Below, piece by piece: positions 1 to 19,322 of a stretch of DNA of 64,000 nucleotides. Each line of letters begins with the position of its first letter. Positions within the stretch are counted from its first letter, which is position 1. The notes under the pieces were generated by a model. The model was given only the letters and a program-made list of their open reading frames with translations. It did no database searches and was not told where the DNA came from. The DNA lies in the NCBI GenBank assembly GCA_005281725.1, contig SSBO01000009.1:11155362-11219361 (forward strand), read 5' to 3'. This DNA comes from Wuchereria bancrofti (Eukaryota > Nematoda > Chromadorea > Rhabditida > Onchocercidae). A program made the translations under genes and the position numbers.

Positions 1-520
1 GAATGAGGATCAAACCACCGTTACACCTGTTAACATTGACGTTCCAGAGACTGATCAATTCTGGAAGTTAGAATTCATAGGAATACAATAACAACCTAAT
101 CTACAGGATGACGAACAAGTTTTAGAAAAGTTCAAAGAAATTATCACAAAAAACAATGGTAGATAGTAGATACCAAGTTGCTTGGCCATGGAAAGAATCC
201 AGAATCCAACAATCTCGGATTGTGTTTTGCTTGCCTAGAACTTTTAATTAAACGATTTCAAAACGATGAATGTTTACTTAAATATGGCGAAATGATTTGC
301 GGTCAGTTACAACCTAACATTATCGGGAAGGTATATCCAGAGATGGACCAGGTTGATATTATACATTATCTATCTCACTATGAAGTTATAACTCTAGTTA
401 CACTGTTGTTTTATTATACTATTGCTTCTGTTAATAAGGGAAATATATTCCTGTGTTACTCCGCACATTTATATCTACATAAAACAAATCTTCCCGAGAT
501 CAGCAATCCTCTCCCAAAAT
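1..520 (+). pseudogene. Degenerate BEL/Pao-type LTR retrotransposon fragment (pol region)
   Basis: Conceptual translation in shifting frames gives segments typical of the BEL/Pao pol polyprotein between protease and reverse transcriptase. An FWKLE-type motif with the following 'GIQ' lies near 58-90, a WPWK motif near 183-194, and a segment ending in a 'YLSHYEVIT'-like motif runs to about 393. The copy is broken: there are stops near 88 and at 165-170, and the frame shifts between about 195 and 205. No catalytic reverse-transcriptase motif is present in the window. It enters from the left edge, so its full length is unknown. It abuts DNA resembling the 5' flank of the cathepsin genes, which suggests insertion into or next to an extra cathepsin copy. 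Family assignment is from recognition of these motifs; it is a non-functional remnant. Confidence 0.75.
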
Positions 521-539
521 AAAAAATTTTTCAACTCCA

Positions 540-1010
540 GAAGGTGTGATCTGGTTGCTTCCATACATCAACAACAGGTGTTTTATTTTTCAAGTTTCGA
601 AAATTAAGTTTTGTCTTTAATGAATTACTGTCTTCAAGTTTTGAAGACAGTAATTCATTCAAAATAGTTATAGCTTCCAAATCTTTTTCAATGTCATATA
701 GCATTGTTTGTCGCTTACAGAATTGATCGAACTTACAGAGATTATTGGATCATTAAAAATAGATTTGTTTTATATAATAATAATTAACTAATCACTTCTA
801 CAAGCATTCAGCGACTTGTCTTACAATATGAATAAAGAAAGTTAGTTGGAGGTAACTTAAAACAACCCGTTAAATGGCCTGGTTTAATGTAGATTTTAAT
901 ACAGCATGCCGGTTGGTATGCCATAAAAAAAATTCTGACAAGAAATTTCACTTTTATCTGACAAAAAAATTTTCTGGCTGAAATAAACATTCATTTTTCT
1001 TCCTTTTCAT
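540..1010. repeat. Duplicated 5'-flank of the cathepsin gene unit
   Basis: This block resembles the region upstream of the first cathepsin gene (about 4920-5235) and, for a short stretch, that upstream of the second (about 10805-10850). Shared words include the 'caacaacag.tgttttattt' and 'gaagacagtaattcattc' stretches and the segment on A/T-rich DNA near 840-910 versus 5150-5230. Since the genes read on the minus strand, a 5' flank lying here implies that another gene body once lay at lower coordinates. It contains no supported gene. Confidence 0.6.
621..657. repeat. Perfect 17-bp inverted repeat with 3-base loop
   Basis: The left arm is 621-637 and the right arm 641-657. The arms are exact reverse complements separated by GTT. 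The right arm is present without its partner at the homologous place upstream of the first cathepsin gene (near 4970-4990), so the hairpin arose by inverted duplication of one arm after the flank was copied. Confidence 0.85.
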
Positions 1011-1033
1011 GTCGCATATTCGCACATCAAAAA

Positions 1034-1039
1034 TTTATT
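1034..1039 (-). terminator. Poly(A) signal AATAAA for cathepsin copy A
   Basis: On the minus strand AATAAA lies 86 bases past the stop codon of the first cathepsin gene. At the homologous place of the second gene (6967-6972) the hexamer reads GATAAA, a weaker variant. Confidence 0.5.
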
Positions 1040-1124
1040 AAGCATTCCTAGCGCATGCATCACAGGTCAAAACTTGGTGCAACAAATATCACAATAACAA
1101 ACACCAAATCAAATTTAATTAGTG

Positions 1125-4440
<3,316 letters not shown>

Positions 4441-7047
4441 CACTGCGATGTCTAAGTTTTAGAGACACTGCAGAACGGTCATTCTTAAATAAGAACGAAA
4501 GTCTGTTGATACAGCTTGATTATCAACCAAATACGGTGCCACTGTTGACTTTATTTTGAGAAGCATTTTCTTTTGACAAATGAATTTCTGAAAACCAAAT
4601 GGACAGAAACAAATACTACTGCAAACAATAATATCCGTCCAGTAGTAACCATAATGGAAGCGATTATATAGTTGATGGAAATTATCCATTGAATTAATAG
4701 AAATTTATACTGGCAGCTTAGAAAACAGTAAGACTGCAAACAAACGGACAATTCAGTTTTTTGATCTTACTGAAACTTATACAGACAGTCCAGTTTGAAA
4801 ATATTCCATTTGTGATAGGCTTAGGATACTTCTTTTTCAACAACAAATCTTTCTTCCTAGAGTTAGGCTATTTTAAATATTTGAGAAGATCTAATCTTTT
4901 TATTACTTTTACTGGTTGAAGTACTAATCCTTCCACACACCAACAACAGATGTTTTATTTTGCAAGTTTTGAAGACAGTAATTCATTCAAAATAGTTGTA
5001 ACTTCCAAATCTTTTTTCAATGCCATTGTTTGTCGCTTACAGAAATGATCGAACTTACAGAGATTATTGGATCATTAAAAGTAGGTTTGTCTCATATAAG
5101 AATAATGAACTAATCACCTCAAGTACTCAACGATTTCTCTTACGAGTGAAGAAAATTATTTGGATAACTTAGAACAAACCGTTAAATGACCTGGTTTCAT
5201 GAAGACAGATTTTAATATAGCATGCGGGTTGGAATAAAGATGAGCAAAAATAAAAAAATTGCCTTGCAGACAAAACATAGAGAAATAATTAGACTAAAAG
5301 AAATAATTAGTACTAAAAAAAAGGAAGGCATTCCTTTTTTCAATTTTCAAATTATAACGCTGCCTTCGAAAGGAAAACATTCTCGTAACAATTGATAATA
5401 TGTATTAAATAGAATTAAGAAAATTTGAAAACAAACAAAAACCTAACAGAAAAAATTGATCATTTGTAATAATTAATTCAATCAGACAATAGTCATGTTT
5501 TATCTAAGATTACTTTAAAAATAAATGAAAAGGACACACTCTGATAAATCACGATAAAAAAGCTACTATCACTAACTTCAAATTTTTTGATATGAATCCG
5601 ATCAATAATGTCGGAAAAAGATTATGTTCTTGCTGTTCCCGTAAATTCCGTAATTTCTCAATGTTGGCAATAGCTTTTCTGATCCGTTTATACAATATAA
5701 TAATAAGGGAGAAACGCGCAAAGTGAATATTCTCTTTCATATTTCACACTTCTTCCACTTCACTGTTTGCCAAAAGTGAATTAAATGCATTAGTGTAAAA
5801 AACAAAACAAAAAACAAAAATTGAATCGAGAAAGATTTTGGCTCTTCACATTAACTTATAGTAAATCGCATGGTTACAATGAGTAAAAAGCTATTACAGT
5901 CGAATGATCTTAATCCTTTACAGTGCAAACTGATTTATAATATTTCGTTGCTTATAGGTGACTGTCAAGTTAGCAGATCTCTTACACAATATTTCATAAT
6001 TAAAAAGTCGTAACCTTTTAGCTCAGTTGGCTTTCTTTTCTTTAAACCAATTCTATTTGTAATGTCAAAATGTCGCAGAGGTCTTTCAATCTAGCAATCA
6101 CTTCTACTGTGCAATTCACATGATATTAAATACCACCATATCTTCTTAAATAAAGAGTAAAGATCATTCATTATTAACAACTCTTTACGTATTGTAATAA
6201 TGCGCTTTGTTATAAACCAATGCGCACTATACAAGAGTTTAAATCCATTTGTCTATGGATCATTTGTTTATTTAAAATTATTCTGCAATTTGACTAATCT
6301 CGCGCACTCATTCATTGTCCTCTTTTCTCTTCGATGTTAACAAATTACTTCTCAAATTACTTTCATTTTACTTGCCAATTATTCTGTAAGTATTTCAGTG
6401 TTTTCTACACTGCTGCTGTGTATATTCAAGCGAATCTTCCCAGAGTTATTGACTCATTTAATTGTTAAATCATAATTGTCCTATAACATCCAAAAAGAAG
6501 TCTCTCCCAAAAAAAAAAGAACAAAAACAACCATCACCAAATATTTCGTTCTGTCAGACCAAAACTTTTCCAAAATCAATCTAACAATTCTGAACATTTT
6601 ATCAGACTCCATCAATATATTTACTATATGTAAAGAAATTATTGTTCTGTTTTATGCCGGAACACGTAAATATGCATTACTTATGTTTCAAGCTACATCC
6701 TACAATGAATCCATCTCGTCCGCGCTATCTAAGTGGCAATTAATATAGTTGGGTGATCAGAACTCTGAAATAAATTATGCAACGTTCACTTATGAAATTC
6801 ATTTCTAAGTTTGAATAGGTTTTACGTGGAAATGTGTAGGCTCAACCATTCAACAATAACTCTAATTCATTCATTTTCACCTTTATTTGGTAAAATAATT
6901 TTTTAGCCAAAATTAAGCATTGAAACGTTTTTCTTCTTTTATATTCGTATATCTGCATATTCAAAATTTATCAAGCTATAATTAGCAATACATCATAAGT
7001 TAAACCTTGGTGCAACAAATATCTCCCAATATCAAATTTAATTAGTA
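4441..7047. other. Intergenic region between the two cathepsin genes
   Basis: 4441-4760 is the 5' flank of copy A and is matched upstream of copy B (about 10290-10640). 4920-5235 repeats the block at 540-1010. About 5240-6930 is AT-rich DNA without a match elsewhere in the window. 6950-7047 is the 3' flank of copy B, matching 1010-1124. An open stretch at 6476-6748 starts with TTG, has no recognisable features and is not called. Confidence 0.7.
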
Positions 7048-10286
<3,239 letters not shown>

Positions 10287-11189
10287 CACTGCGATGTTTC
10301 AGTTTTCCAGATACTGCAGAACCGTTATTCATTCTCCTTAAATAAGAACGAAAGTCTGTTGATACAGCTTGATTATCAACCGAGTACAATGCCATCGTTG
10401 ACTATATTCTTACTATCTTCTTCTGAGAAATGAACTTCTAGAAAACAAATATACTCAGTGTGCGGGAATATCTGCAATAACAAACGCTACTGTAAACAAT
10501 AATATCCGTAAACAATAGTAATAATCAAAATGGAAGCGTTCATGGAAATTTATCTACTGAATTAAGAGAATTTTATACTGGCAGCTTAGAAAACAGTAAG
10601 ACTGTAAACAAAAGGACAATTCAGTTTTTCCATCTCATCGAAACTTATACAGGCAGTCCGGTTGGTAATTGAATACATTCCATTTATGGCAAGCTTAGAC
10701 GGTTTCTTTTTCAACAACAAATCTTTCTTCCTAGAGTTAGGTTTTTTTTTTTTTTTTTTTTTTAATATTTGAGATGATCTTTTAATTTTTACTGCTTGTG
10801 GGTACTGATCCTTCAATACATCAGCAGTTTTGTTTTGCAAGTTTCAAGGTCCAAAATTTCTCAAATTTCATTAACACTGATTCTGAATACGGAAATAGTT
10901 CTTCGACTTTTGAGGTTTTGTGCATTTCATAAAAACATAACAAAACATCAATTTGTAATCCATTAGTTCAGTTGAAGTGCAAAAAATGCATGAACAACGG
11001 TTAATGTTTATCAGGTTTCGATACCTAATAGAACACTTCTTTGATTTATCAGTGATGAAAAATGTTTAACACTTGCTAAAACATTTTATTAAACTATCCA
11101 AGACATAACATAAGCTACGATATGCGTAGATTGCAACATTTTATCTAAATTTTAGCAAAGATCAAACTAATATTACATATGGCGAATCA
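10287..11189. other. 5' flank of cathepsin copy B and spacer
   Basis: About 10290-10850 matches the flank of copy A (including the segment resembling 4920 onward), interrupted by a poly-T run at about 10742-10763. About 10850-11189 is AT-rich with no supported gene. Confidence 0.6.
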
Positions 11190-11700
11190 TGATTGATCAC
11201 AGCATATCGATTAGGTATATTTTTAGCCGAAAATGCATGCAATGCGGCGATATTGCTGCATAGTGATTATTTGCATTGAAGTTTGAAATTGAAGTTTGAT
11301 TAGTTTGCATTTGAGTCATTCTAAAAGATGGATTAATTTTTTAAACTAATTTTGCAGGGACAGTGCGGCAGTTGCTATGCATTCGCTACGGCTGCTGCAT
11401 TGGAAGCTTATCATAAACAGAAAACTGGAAGACTTATTGATTTAACCATTCAAAATATTGAAACTTGATTTATTCCTTCAAGCATCGAACTAAGACTGTG
11501 ATAGTAGTAACATGAATCTGTCATTTTCTAATCTTTTTCTGTAGTTCGACTGAAAATTTATTTAATAGTTTTTACTTTTTGTTCCATTTTGTAAGTTTAA
11601 GAAAATTTTCAGGTGCTCGAATTGTAATGGAATCATATATGAGACCTCGATAGCACCACGGTTGTAACGGAGATTATATGCCCAGGGTTATTTTTTTAAT
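11190..11700 (+). pseudogene. Inverted, broken cathepsin-L fragment (third copy)
   Basis: This is the only cathepsin-like sequence on the plus strand. Intron 6 homology begins about 11195. The acceptor TTTTGCAG leads to exon 7 at 11358, reading [18 protein letters not shown] and on to an in-frame TGA at 11466-11468. The following intron is collinear with intron 7 of copy A (about 11519-11632). It is followed by a decayed start of exon 8 with several stops. A second fragment near 11660-11690 again resembles the end of exon 7 (G-C-N-G then a donor). Only a few hundred bases survive and there is no pro-region or His/Asn part, so it is not functional. It is closer to copy A than to copy B in the exon and in the intron. 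Confidence 0.85.
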
Positions 11701-14700
11701 AGCTGTTGATAAATAAAAGATCGCATTTATAGGATCAGGATGCGATCAGGTTCATGAATATGGTCAAATCCGGGACAAGTACAATGAGTCGTCTATAATA
11801 ATACCATATTCCAAAATTTGTACCTTTGTTGACTCTTTTGGTGAAAGATTGTTTTTTAATGTCATTCTTGGAGATGTGTCCTTTTTATTTCCAGTTAGAG
11901 TAGCCTTGGGTAAATCCGGCCAGTAATTAATTGATTTATTGCGGACAACTGATTTTTTTTTTTTACCTTTCTTTCTTAGTATAAATTTTTTCAATTCTAT
12001 TCAACACATAGTTCATTACTTATTTGTCTAGGACATCCTTAGAGATTTTTTGTCTGCGCTATACCAAATTACCCTTTGAAACATATTAAACATAATTTCA
12101 CAATCAAATTTGTTGTAAAAGTAAAAAAGAATTGTAAAATGGAGAACGAAATTTTTTCTTGGATAACTGCAGGGCATTGTTCAGAAACGGAAAGCTATGC
12201 TATACATAAATTAATTCCAGACAATATGTTGAATAAAGCGTTCTATTTAATGGAATATTGAGTTAAATTTGAAATTTTATTAATTCAATGGAGGATTATA
12301 GCATTATTTTTTGGAGTGCTCATAAATAAGCAAAATTCAGATTATTCGTAAATTCTTCGTAAATCATTAATTAACAATGATTTTTTCATTTCATTATTGT
12401 ATAACTGTCAGAAAGTAATCTTCTTTGAACTTAATTGTTTCTTAAAAAAGAATGATAGAAGTGATAAGGGAGAAAAATTTGACCACAAATATTGAGGTTA
12501 CGATGGAAGCACTGTCATCCTGAATGAAACAGTTAGCCGTCACAAGCTGTCACCTTGTTACTTATTGCTTTATTATCATCTACAGTTATATCATCAGACG
12601 ATGTCTATCTGCATTTCGTCACACATTTGTAGCAAACATTTTATGATAACGAACGCATATTCGTTTTATTATTACTGCTGTTGTAAATAATTTTAACAAA
12701 AAAAAAAAAAAAAAAAGACTAAAAGATATGAGAGATACCCGCCCTATTATGACCTGTCATTTCTGTCCCCCTCAGATGCTTCAATCCCCGCAGTGTACTC
12801 CACAAATATTACATACATATGCATAAATGATGATGGCATGGTTGCTAAGGGGTCCCTGCACCAGCTGGTACCAACTGCCCACTCCTTTCACTCTCTCTTC
12901 TCCATCCGTTCGTTTCTTTTTTTTTTTTTTTTCTCTCTCTCTCTCACGGCGGTAATGAAATTGTTCAAAGACTATAACCCTATATATACTTCACATAGTA
13001 AATTCCGCTCTTCTCCAGTCTGATTCTCATCATTTCAACCGCCATTTCATTTTATATAAAACTTTAGGAAGTGAATTGAGAACGGATAGACGGGAAATTT
13101 AAGCGTTACATATTCTATGCAGAAATAGTTTTTTTTTTTTTTGAGATTGACAGGAAAATGTCACAATGAATTTCATACTATGACTGACTAACAACCAACG
13201 TATGGCATTCATTAAATGTGTCCCGCAATTTCTGTCTCTGGTCATTTTATGTTGAGCGGAATAGTGCTAAAGATCGATTGCAGCCATTCTGACCATTTTT
13301 TTTTTTTGGCAAGACAACAACAACAACAATTAATTACTACTGTGTTTATGTAATTAATAAATTGAAAATAAATTTTATATCTTTTGTAATATCAAGTACA
13401 GAAGGTATTTCTCCTCGTTTAAATATAATCATTTTTGAAATGAAGTGTGTGTACCTGTATGTATCTGTATATACAGACGTATTTTACGTGGGTAATTTAA
13501 AAACACAAATATGGAATGATATTTGATGACTTCAATTTTCTAATGATGATTTAACTTTACACAAAATTGGCAAAGTGTTTAAATTACTAAAAGTATGGCT
13601 AATCAGGAAACACTGATAAGAGTTAACTATAAAAATGTTTACAGAATTACTGCCTACATGATATCCTGATTTAAATGTTTGAAATATGACATGCAATAAT
13701 AGTTGAAACATTATTCAGCAAAAATAAAATACTTTTTTTTTATCAACTTGAGTGTCATCATTTTCTTTTCCAGTTATTATTGTTACAATTTTTAAATTAT
13801 ATAAAATGTTCTTAAAATATAAAAAAAATTTTTTTTAATTATATTAAAAAATAAAATGGTAATGCAACAATATGCGCACTGAACTACGTAAGTACGTAAA
13901 CTACGTAAGGAAAAAGTATAAGAATTGTTGTTTAAATTATAATAACATTTTCCCTTATAACAAAATATCCGGTTGTTTTTTTTTTTTTAGTTTTTGCGTG
14001 GCATTTTTTTCTCGAAGTCAACTGTACAAATATTGTTTCTCAAAATTCATCATTTATCATTAAAGATTTTTTGGACAAAACAAAGCGATAAAAAAAAAGA
14101 CCTTGCTTTCATGATATCTATTAAAAGATTTTGTTATTATTCATCAAAATTTAATCGAAAGAAATATGATTTTCCGCTTGAACCACACAAGTTCAAAATT
14201 ATAATTCTCACAAATTTTTAAAATTCCACTTTCTAATTCTTTTTTCCCTACTTTCTCATGATCCATCATTTCCGTAAATTCAGAATCAGTAGTGTTGCAC
14301 TGCTCTGAATCATTGAACATAAACTAAAGTTTGGAGTTTTAAACTGAAGTCTCAGGAAAAAAAAAAATATATATATAGGCATATTTTTTGACATTAACGA
14401 GCGAAGCATTGTGTTATTTGTGAATTTAAAATAAATTGAAATGAAAGCAAATGCATGGTTTTAACAAAAAGTGTTATCAAGTCTGATTAAATCATTTTCA
14501 TTTGTTAATGAAATCTGAAATTTCTTCGTCTCTTAACATAATTAATATTTCCATGTCTATTTAGATTAAAATTTGTTTGTTGCTATCAAATTTCACTTAG
14601 TGTTTCAGTCATAAATGCTAAAAAGATGAATTCAATAAGTGAAAAATCTTTGGATGAAAATTAGAAGAAACGGTATGTGGTATGTTGTGATGTGCAGAAA

Positions 14701-14906
14701 TGATGGATGATAATGGTTTTGTTCATTATGTCTGAGAGATGGGAAAAGTCGCGGGAGAGAGGGAAAAAGAGAGAAAAGTAAATTTATTTGGAAAAACCAC
14801 AAAATGATAAATAGGCAATTGTTTCAGATTAGAAATAGTAGCAGTAATCATCAATGATTGATCCTTAAACGTTAAAGTTAAAGACAGAGAAAGGTACTGG
14901 AAGTAT

Positions 14907-14941
14907 TTCTCTCTCTCTCTCCCTCTCTCTCTCTCTCTCTT
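14907..14941. repeat. (CT)n microsatellite
   Basis: Pure CT repeats with one CC interruption. Confidence 0.9.
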
Positions 14942-15130
14942 AATTCTTCCCACCGTTTTTTCCTCTTCTAATCATTTATCTCTTCCTTAGAAATTAACTA
15001 ACATTACTTTTTAACCAACGGTAAACATAAGCACAACTATTGACATCAAATATTAGCATTACATGACGGAAAAAGGCTCTTTTGTTATTCCGATCAATAA
15101 GGCTTTTATCATGCTAATATTTCAATTAGT

Positions 15131-15204
15131 ACTAATTAGCTAATAATACTAATTACTTTTGCAACTACTACTAATTAGCTAATAATACTAATTACTTTTT
15201 GCAA
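15131..15204. repeat. 39-bp-period tandem duplication
   Basis: ACTAATTAGCTAATAATACT plus 14 further bases occurs twice in direct orientation. Confidence 0.85.
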
Positions 15205-17442
15205 GTAGTCTTTTGAACAATTTCAAGTAATTCAATTTGCAAAACAAATTTTTCTCATAATATTAGAGTAGAGCGGGAAAAAAAGTAAAAAAAAAAAAAA
15301 AATGAAGTATTGAAGTAATTTTGCTTTGATTCAGTCGATTTGTTATCAATCTGACTAGCAATCAATTTATGTTCATCTGTTTCATTTGTCAAATTATATT
15401 AGAATGAAGTATGCCAGTATGGGGACATTCGATATTGTGTCAACGAACATTGTCATCGGTTATTGGTGACGAGTAGACAGGAAGCGTTCCTCACTTCTCT
15501 GTCACTCATGCCATTTTGTTATTAATTCCATTCTACACCACTATTTCCTTCATTTTTTTTCAATACTTAATAGAATTCCTTTTTTTTTTTTTAAGCACTA
15601 ATGTATTTTCTATCATTTTAAATTCTGTTCATTGCTTTAAAAAATGTGTGAAAAGAATATTGTTTATTCTGCATCTGTGCTGTTTTTCTTCTTCATTTCT
15701 CATTTAGATTTAGAATTTAGATCAGTTCAAAAGCATTAAACACAGCTGTTTTGTTTACTACTAATTAATTAGCTCACTGTCCCATACTTTTTACTGATGA
15801 AAGCTCAAGTTTGCATTGTGATTATATATTAAGTTGAACATTGCTAAAATTAATGACCGTTGTTTCACAACTAGTACGAAGGATAAATTACAAAATAGTC
15901 TTGGAAATTATGGCCTGCCACTACAAAGATGCATTATGCCTGTCTGTTCGTTCAAATAATTCATATCCTATTGATCAGTTCTTGCGAACGGTTAATTTTC
16001 ATAGTTAAAAGAGTTAGTTTCAATCACTGACGAAATATTGTTAATTTCAAGAAATTTTTACTTCTCTTCTTTTTGAGAGGAAAACAAAAACAAAAAAAAA
16101 CAAAAAAAAAAAGAAACTAGAAATACACGCTTTCAATAATTCAAACAGTTTTGTATTTGATAGTGATGGCAGATGATTTTTTTTTTTTAGATGTTTCTTA
16201 ATTATTTTCGGCAAGAAATGTAATAGGCATGCAGTAAATAATGATAAGCAAATGATTAAAAGTTTTTTTTTTTTTGAAAATTGAAGATATGCTATAGTAA
16301 GGAGCAATGTATATTAGAAAAATGAAATTAAAAGTTTAGTCAACGTTGAAATGATTTAGAGACGTTATGGCGGATATTGGGAAAAAAAAAGCGAAAAGAA
16401 AAACTTTAATTACAATATGCTTTGACATCTTAAGTATAACTTCACTATTTTCGAGCTCTTTCATATTTTTATTCACAGATATTAACATTTTTCGTTTCAT
16501 ATGGATTATAAATAATGATAAATTGAAGTATTTACTGAATTATATTAAATTGAATGCATTTAGCTACAAATAATAATAAAAAACAATCACCGAAAGTAAA
16601 ATTTTAAGTTAAAATTTAACAGCTCAGCAAATCAAAAGTTTTAGCAAATTTGAGATTTTTATTGATGGAGTTGAAATCGACATTATTTATAAGCATATAA
16701 TATACAATCATATGTATATATAAAGTAGTAGTAAGTTTAATTTCAAATACATTCAGAAATTTTTCTTTGACGAAAATATTTAAAATGTGATGATTACTGA
16801 ACATTTTAAACTTTAGCAGTAACCGTCTGTTAATCAAATATGTCAATTTCGGAAAACTGATAGACAGAAAAGAATATTAATTGTCACTTCGATGTTATAT
16901 GATCCTATTCTACTATTGGCCATTAACTATAATTAACAGAATTGAAGATTTTATCCATGTATAATTCATCCGGTCTCAGTGATCATAAGTCTGAAATTTA
17001 TATGCATAAATTGGATTTAATGAGTTTGAAAGTTATCGGTTATACCTCCTAGACAATCTGTTTTTTTTTTTTTTTTTAAAGTAAAACTTTCACTTCTCAA
17101 CAATAGCTCCAACCGCTTAAAACAGCTCATATTCTAACAAGTTAATGAAATATGCGAGACAGATAGTAGTATTATTGACAGGTACAGGTTGTCACGGAAC
17201 GTTGCTGCATTGTTGTCATCATGGCAAATGAACACATTTGGTGAAAATTTTACTATATCAGCTAGTTTCAATGTGCTTAAATTCTTAAGCATTTATATGA
17301 CATTTGCTAAAAATCAAAAATTGAATATATTAATTTATTTCGAATGATAATATAATGTAATACTACTACTGATTCATTGGTCTGAAAACGGAAAAAAAAA
17401 AAACTAGCTAATTTTAAATGAACTTTGATTTTCCGATTTCAG

Positions 17443-17787
17443 CAATTGGTAATCTCTTTTCCGGTTTCTATTCCTTAACCAAATGTGACATTTTCAATAA
17501 GTGTTCCTCTTTCAACATCAAGTGGCTGGCTATTGCATTATGTAACAACCTTGCAACTCTTTCTTCCACTCTTCGCCTCTTCTCTCCTCATCAGATCAAC
17601 TATGTACCTACTATTATTCCAGCATGACAGCAATGTGACAATGTCTCGCCAACACAGCCACACTGAATACCACACACTCCCATGCCGGTGCCATTTGATT
17701 TCCAGACACTTACAATCACCACCACATCGTCACCGTCACCGTTCCGATCGCTTATACTACCGTTCGCCTCTGCTCCACTTCATCTAA
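17443..17787 (+). other. Less AT-rich island with splice-like ends
   Basis: It follows a TTTCAG acceptor ending near 17442 and ends at a strong donor-like GTGAGA near 17787. The 3' half is rich in CAC/CCG triplets. A GTG-initiated frame is open from 17485, but an in-frame stop lies just upstream and no domain is recognisable. It could be a non-coding 5' exon or promoter island; no function is assigned. Confidence 0.2.
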
Positions 17788-18149
17788 GTGAGACAATATC
17801 CACTTTTCTTTTCTGAATTCTTATCTCAGTTAAGAAAGCAAATTAGAGAAGTTTCATTAAGAATAGAATGTAAACTTTTCAAACAGTAAAAATCAACTCA
17901 GTGATTCCTCAAATTGTCCAATAATCAATAGTTGACCTTGCTATTAGGTTTACAATCGAAGTTTTGATCAGCTCTTTAGTTCAAATTTTCGTAATTTTTG
18001 ACATCTTTTTAAGTACCCTTTCATCAAATAGTTCATTCAATCAATATTTCCATTTTATATTTCATCTAATTGGCTATTTTATAACAATTTCAAAAAGTTT
18101 TCGTAAATTACGGCTGATTATTGCTAGAATGCCTCTACTTACTTACTGC

Positions 18150-18214
18150 GTATGTATATGCGTATGTGTGTATGTGTGTATGTGTATATGCGTGTGTATG
18201 TGTGTGTGTGTGTG
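18150..18214. repeat. (TATG/TG)n microsatellite
   Basis: Alternating TATG, TGTG and TATATG words ending in a (TG) run. Confidence 0.85.
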
Positions 18215-19290
18215 ATATCGCAACAATGTAAATAATTCAGAATTAATCCTTTATCTATATCTGGAATACATGAAAGAGAATCACCTGGTAATTCAATCAT
18301 TTCCTAACTCAAAATTAAAGTAAACATTTTAGTCAGTTTGCTGCTGTGCATGCATGCTCTTTGCTTTTTTTTTTTTGTCCCATTTGTTGTCTGAGAAATA
18401 CTTTGCAGTTCATTCATTTCTCAACAATCTAATTAGTTTTCTCTCTTCATTTTTCATCCATCTAACTAATATCGGTTAGTTAAAAATATTAGATATTTAT
18501 TATGAAATTTCATAATTACTGTGCTATGGCAATCTTTGGCCTTAGTTATATACATCTTTGCAAACATCAGACCTTTTTGTCCTGCAAATTCTCATTTACC
18601 ATTATATTCTTTCGATCATTCTCTACAACTTCCCTCATTTAAAATGCCATTTCATTGTTCAATGAAAAATTTTAATCCAATGCATAATATAAATAATATG
18701 TCACTGTTTCTTGTTTGTCCAACTTGTCATTTATAGGTTTCAGACCATTAAAACTGTTAATTATCAAATGTCACTTGTATGATCAAATAGAATTAAATTC
18801 TCTTCTTATCTCTCAAATCACACTAAAGAAAGACGTAAGAAGATGCTGTTGTTAGTTCTATTATCATCAATATTATCATTGATTTTATCAATAAGTTTCA
18901 TATTTATTGTTACTAATTTATAAATCATTACTCTCTTCGCTATATATTTTCATATTATTATCTTTGTCATGATCATCAACTTATATTTTCATACGAGTCT
19001 GAATTGAATAAATTTATAGTCTATCAATTTAAAAATTAAAATTTAGAATTTAATTCTAGTTAACGATATTCTTATTTTCACTGTGGTTATAATAATTTAA
19101 GTAGTCATTGTTAGGTAATGAATATCTTCAAACTGAAGTTTAACTGAAGAAAGAAGATTAAACGATTTCTAAAGGATTAATATTCCAAAGTACTTGATTT
19201 CATAAATTGGATTATCATAATGATGATAGTTGATGGTACAGTATGTCACCGTTTTGGGACAGTCCTACCGCCAATATCATTGTCGCTACA

Positions 19291-19322
19291 CCCTCCCCCT
19301 CTTCCCCTCCCCCCCTCCCCCC
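19291..19322 (-). repeat. C-rich tract; G-quadruplex motif on minus strand
   Basis: Five C-runs of three to seven bases separated by one to four bases. The minus strand therefore carries five G-runs with very short loops, matching the usual G-quadruplex pattern. It is isolated in DNA that is otherwise mostly A and T. Confidence 0.7.

Noticed and set aside
6476..6748. 90-codon open frame between the cathepsin genes
   Set aside because: It starts with TTG, has AT-driven composition and no homologous frame in the other repeat unit.
12076..12261. Serine-protease-like 'TAGHC' motif
   Set aside because: No other part of a trypsin-like domain is present around it, so the five-residue match is likely chance.
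16367..16573. ATG-initiated 68-codon frame (MADIGKKKAKRK...)
   Set aside because: It is composed of Lys/Ile/Phe runs expected from AT-rich DNA, has no splice context and no recognisable domain.
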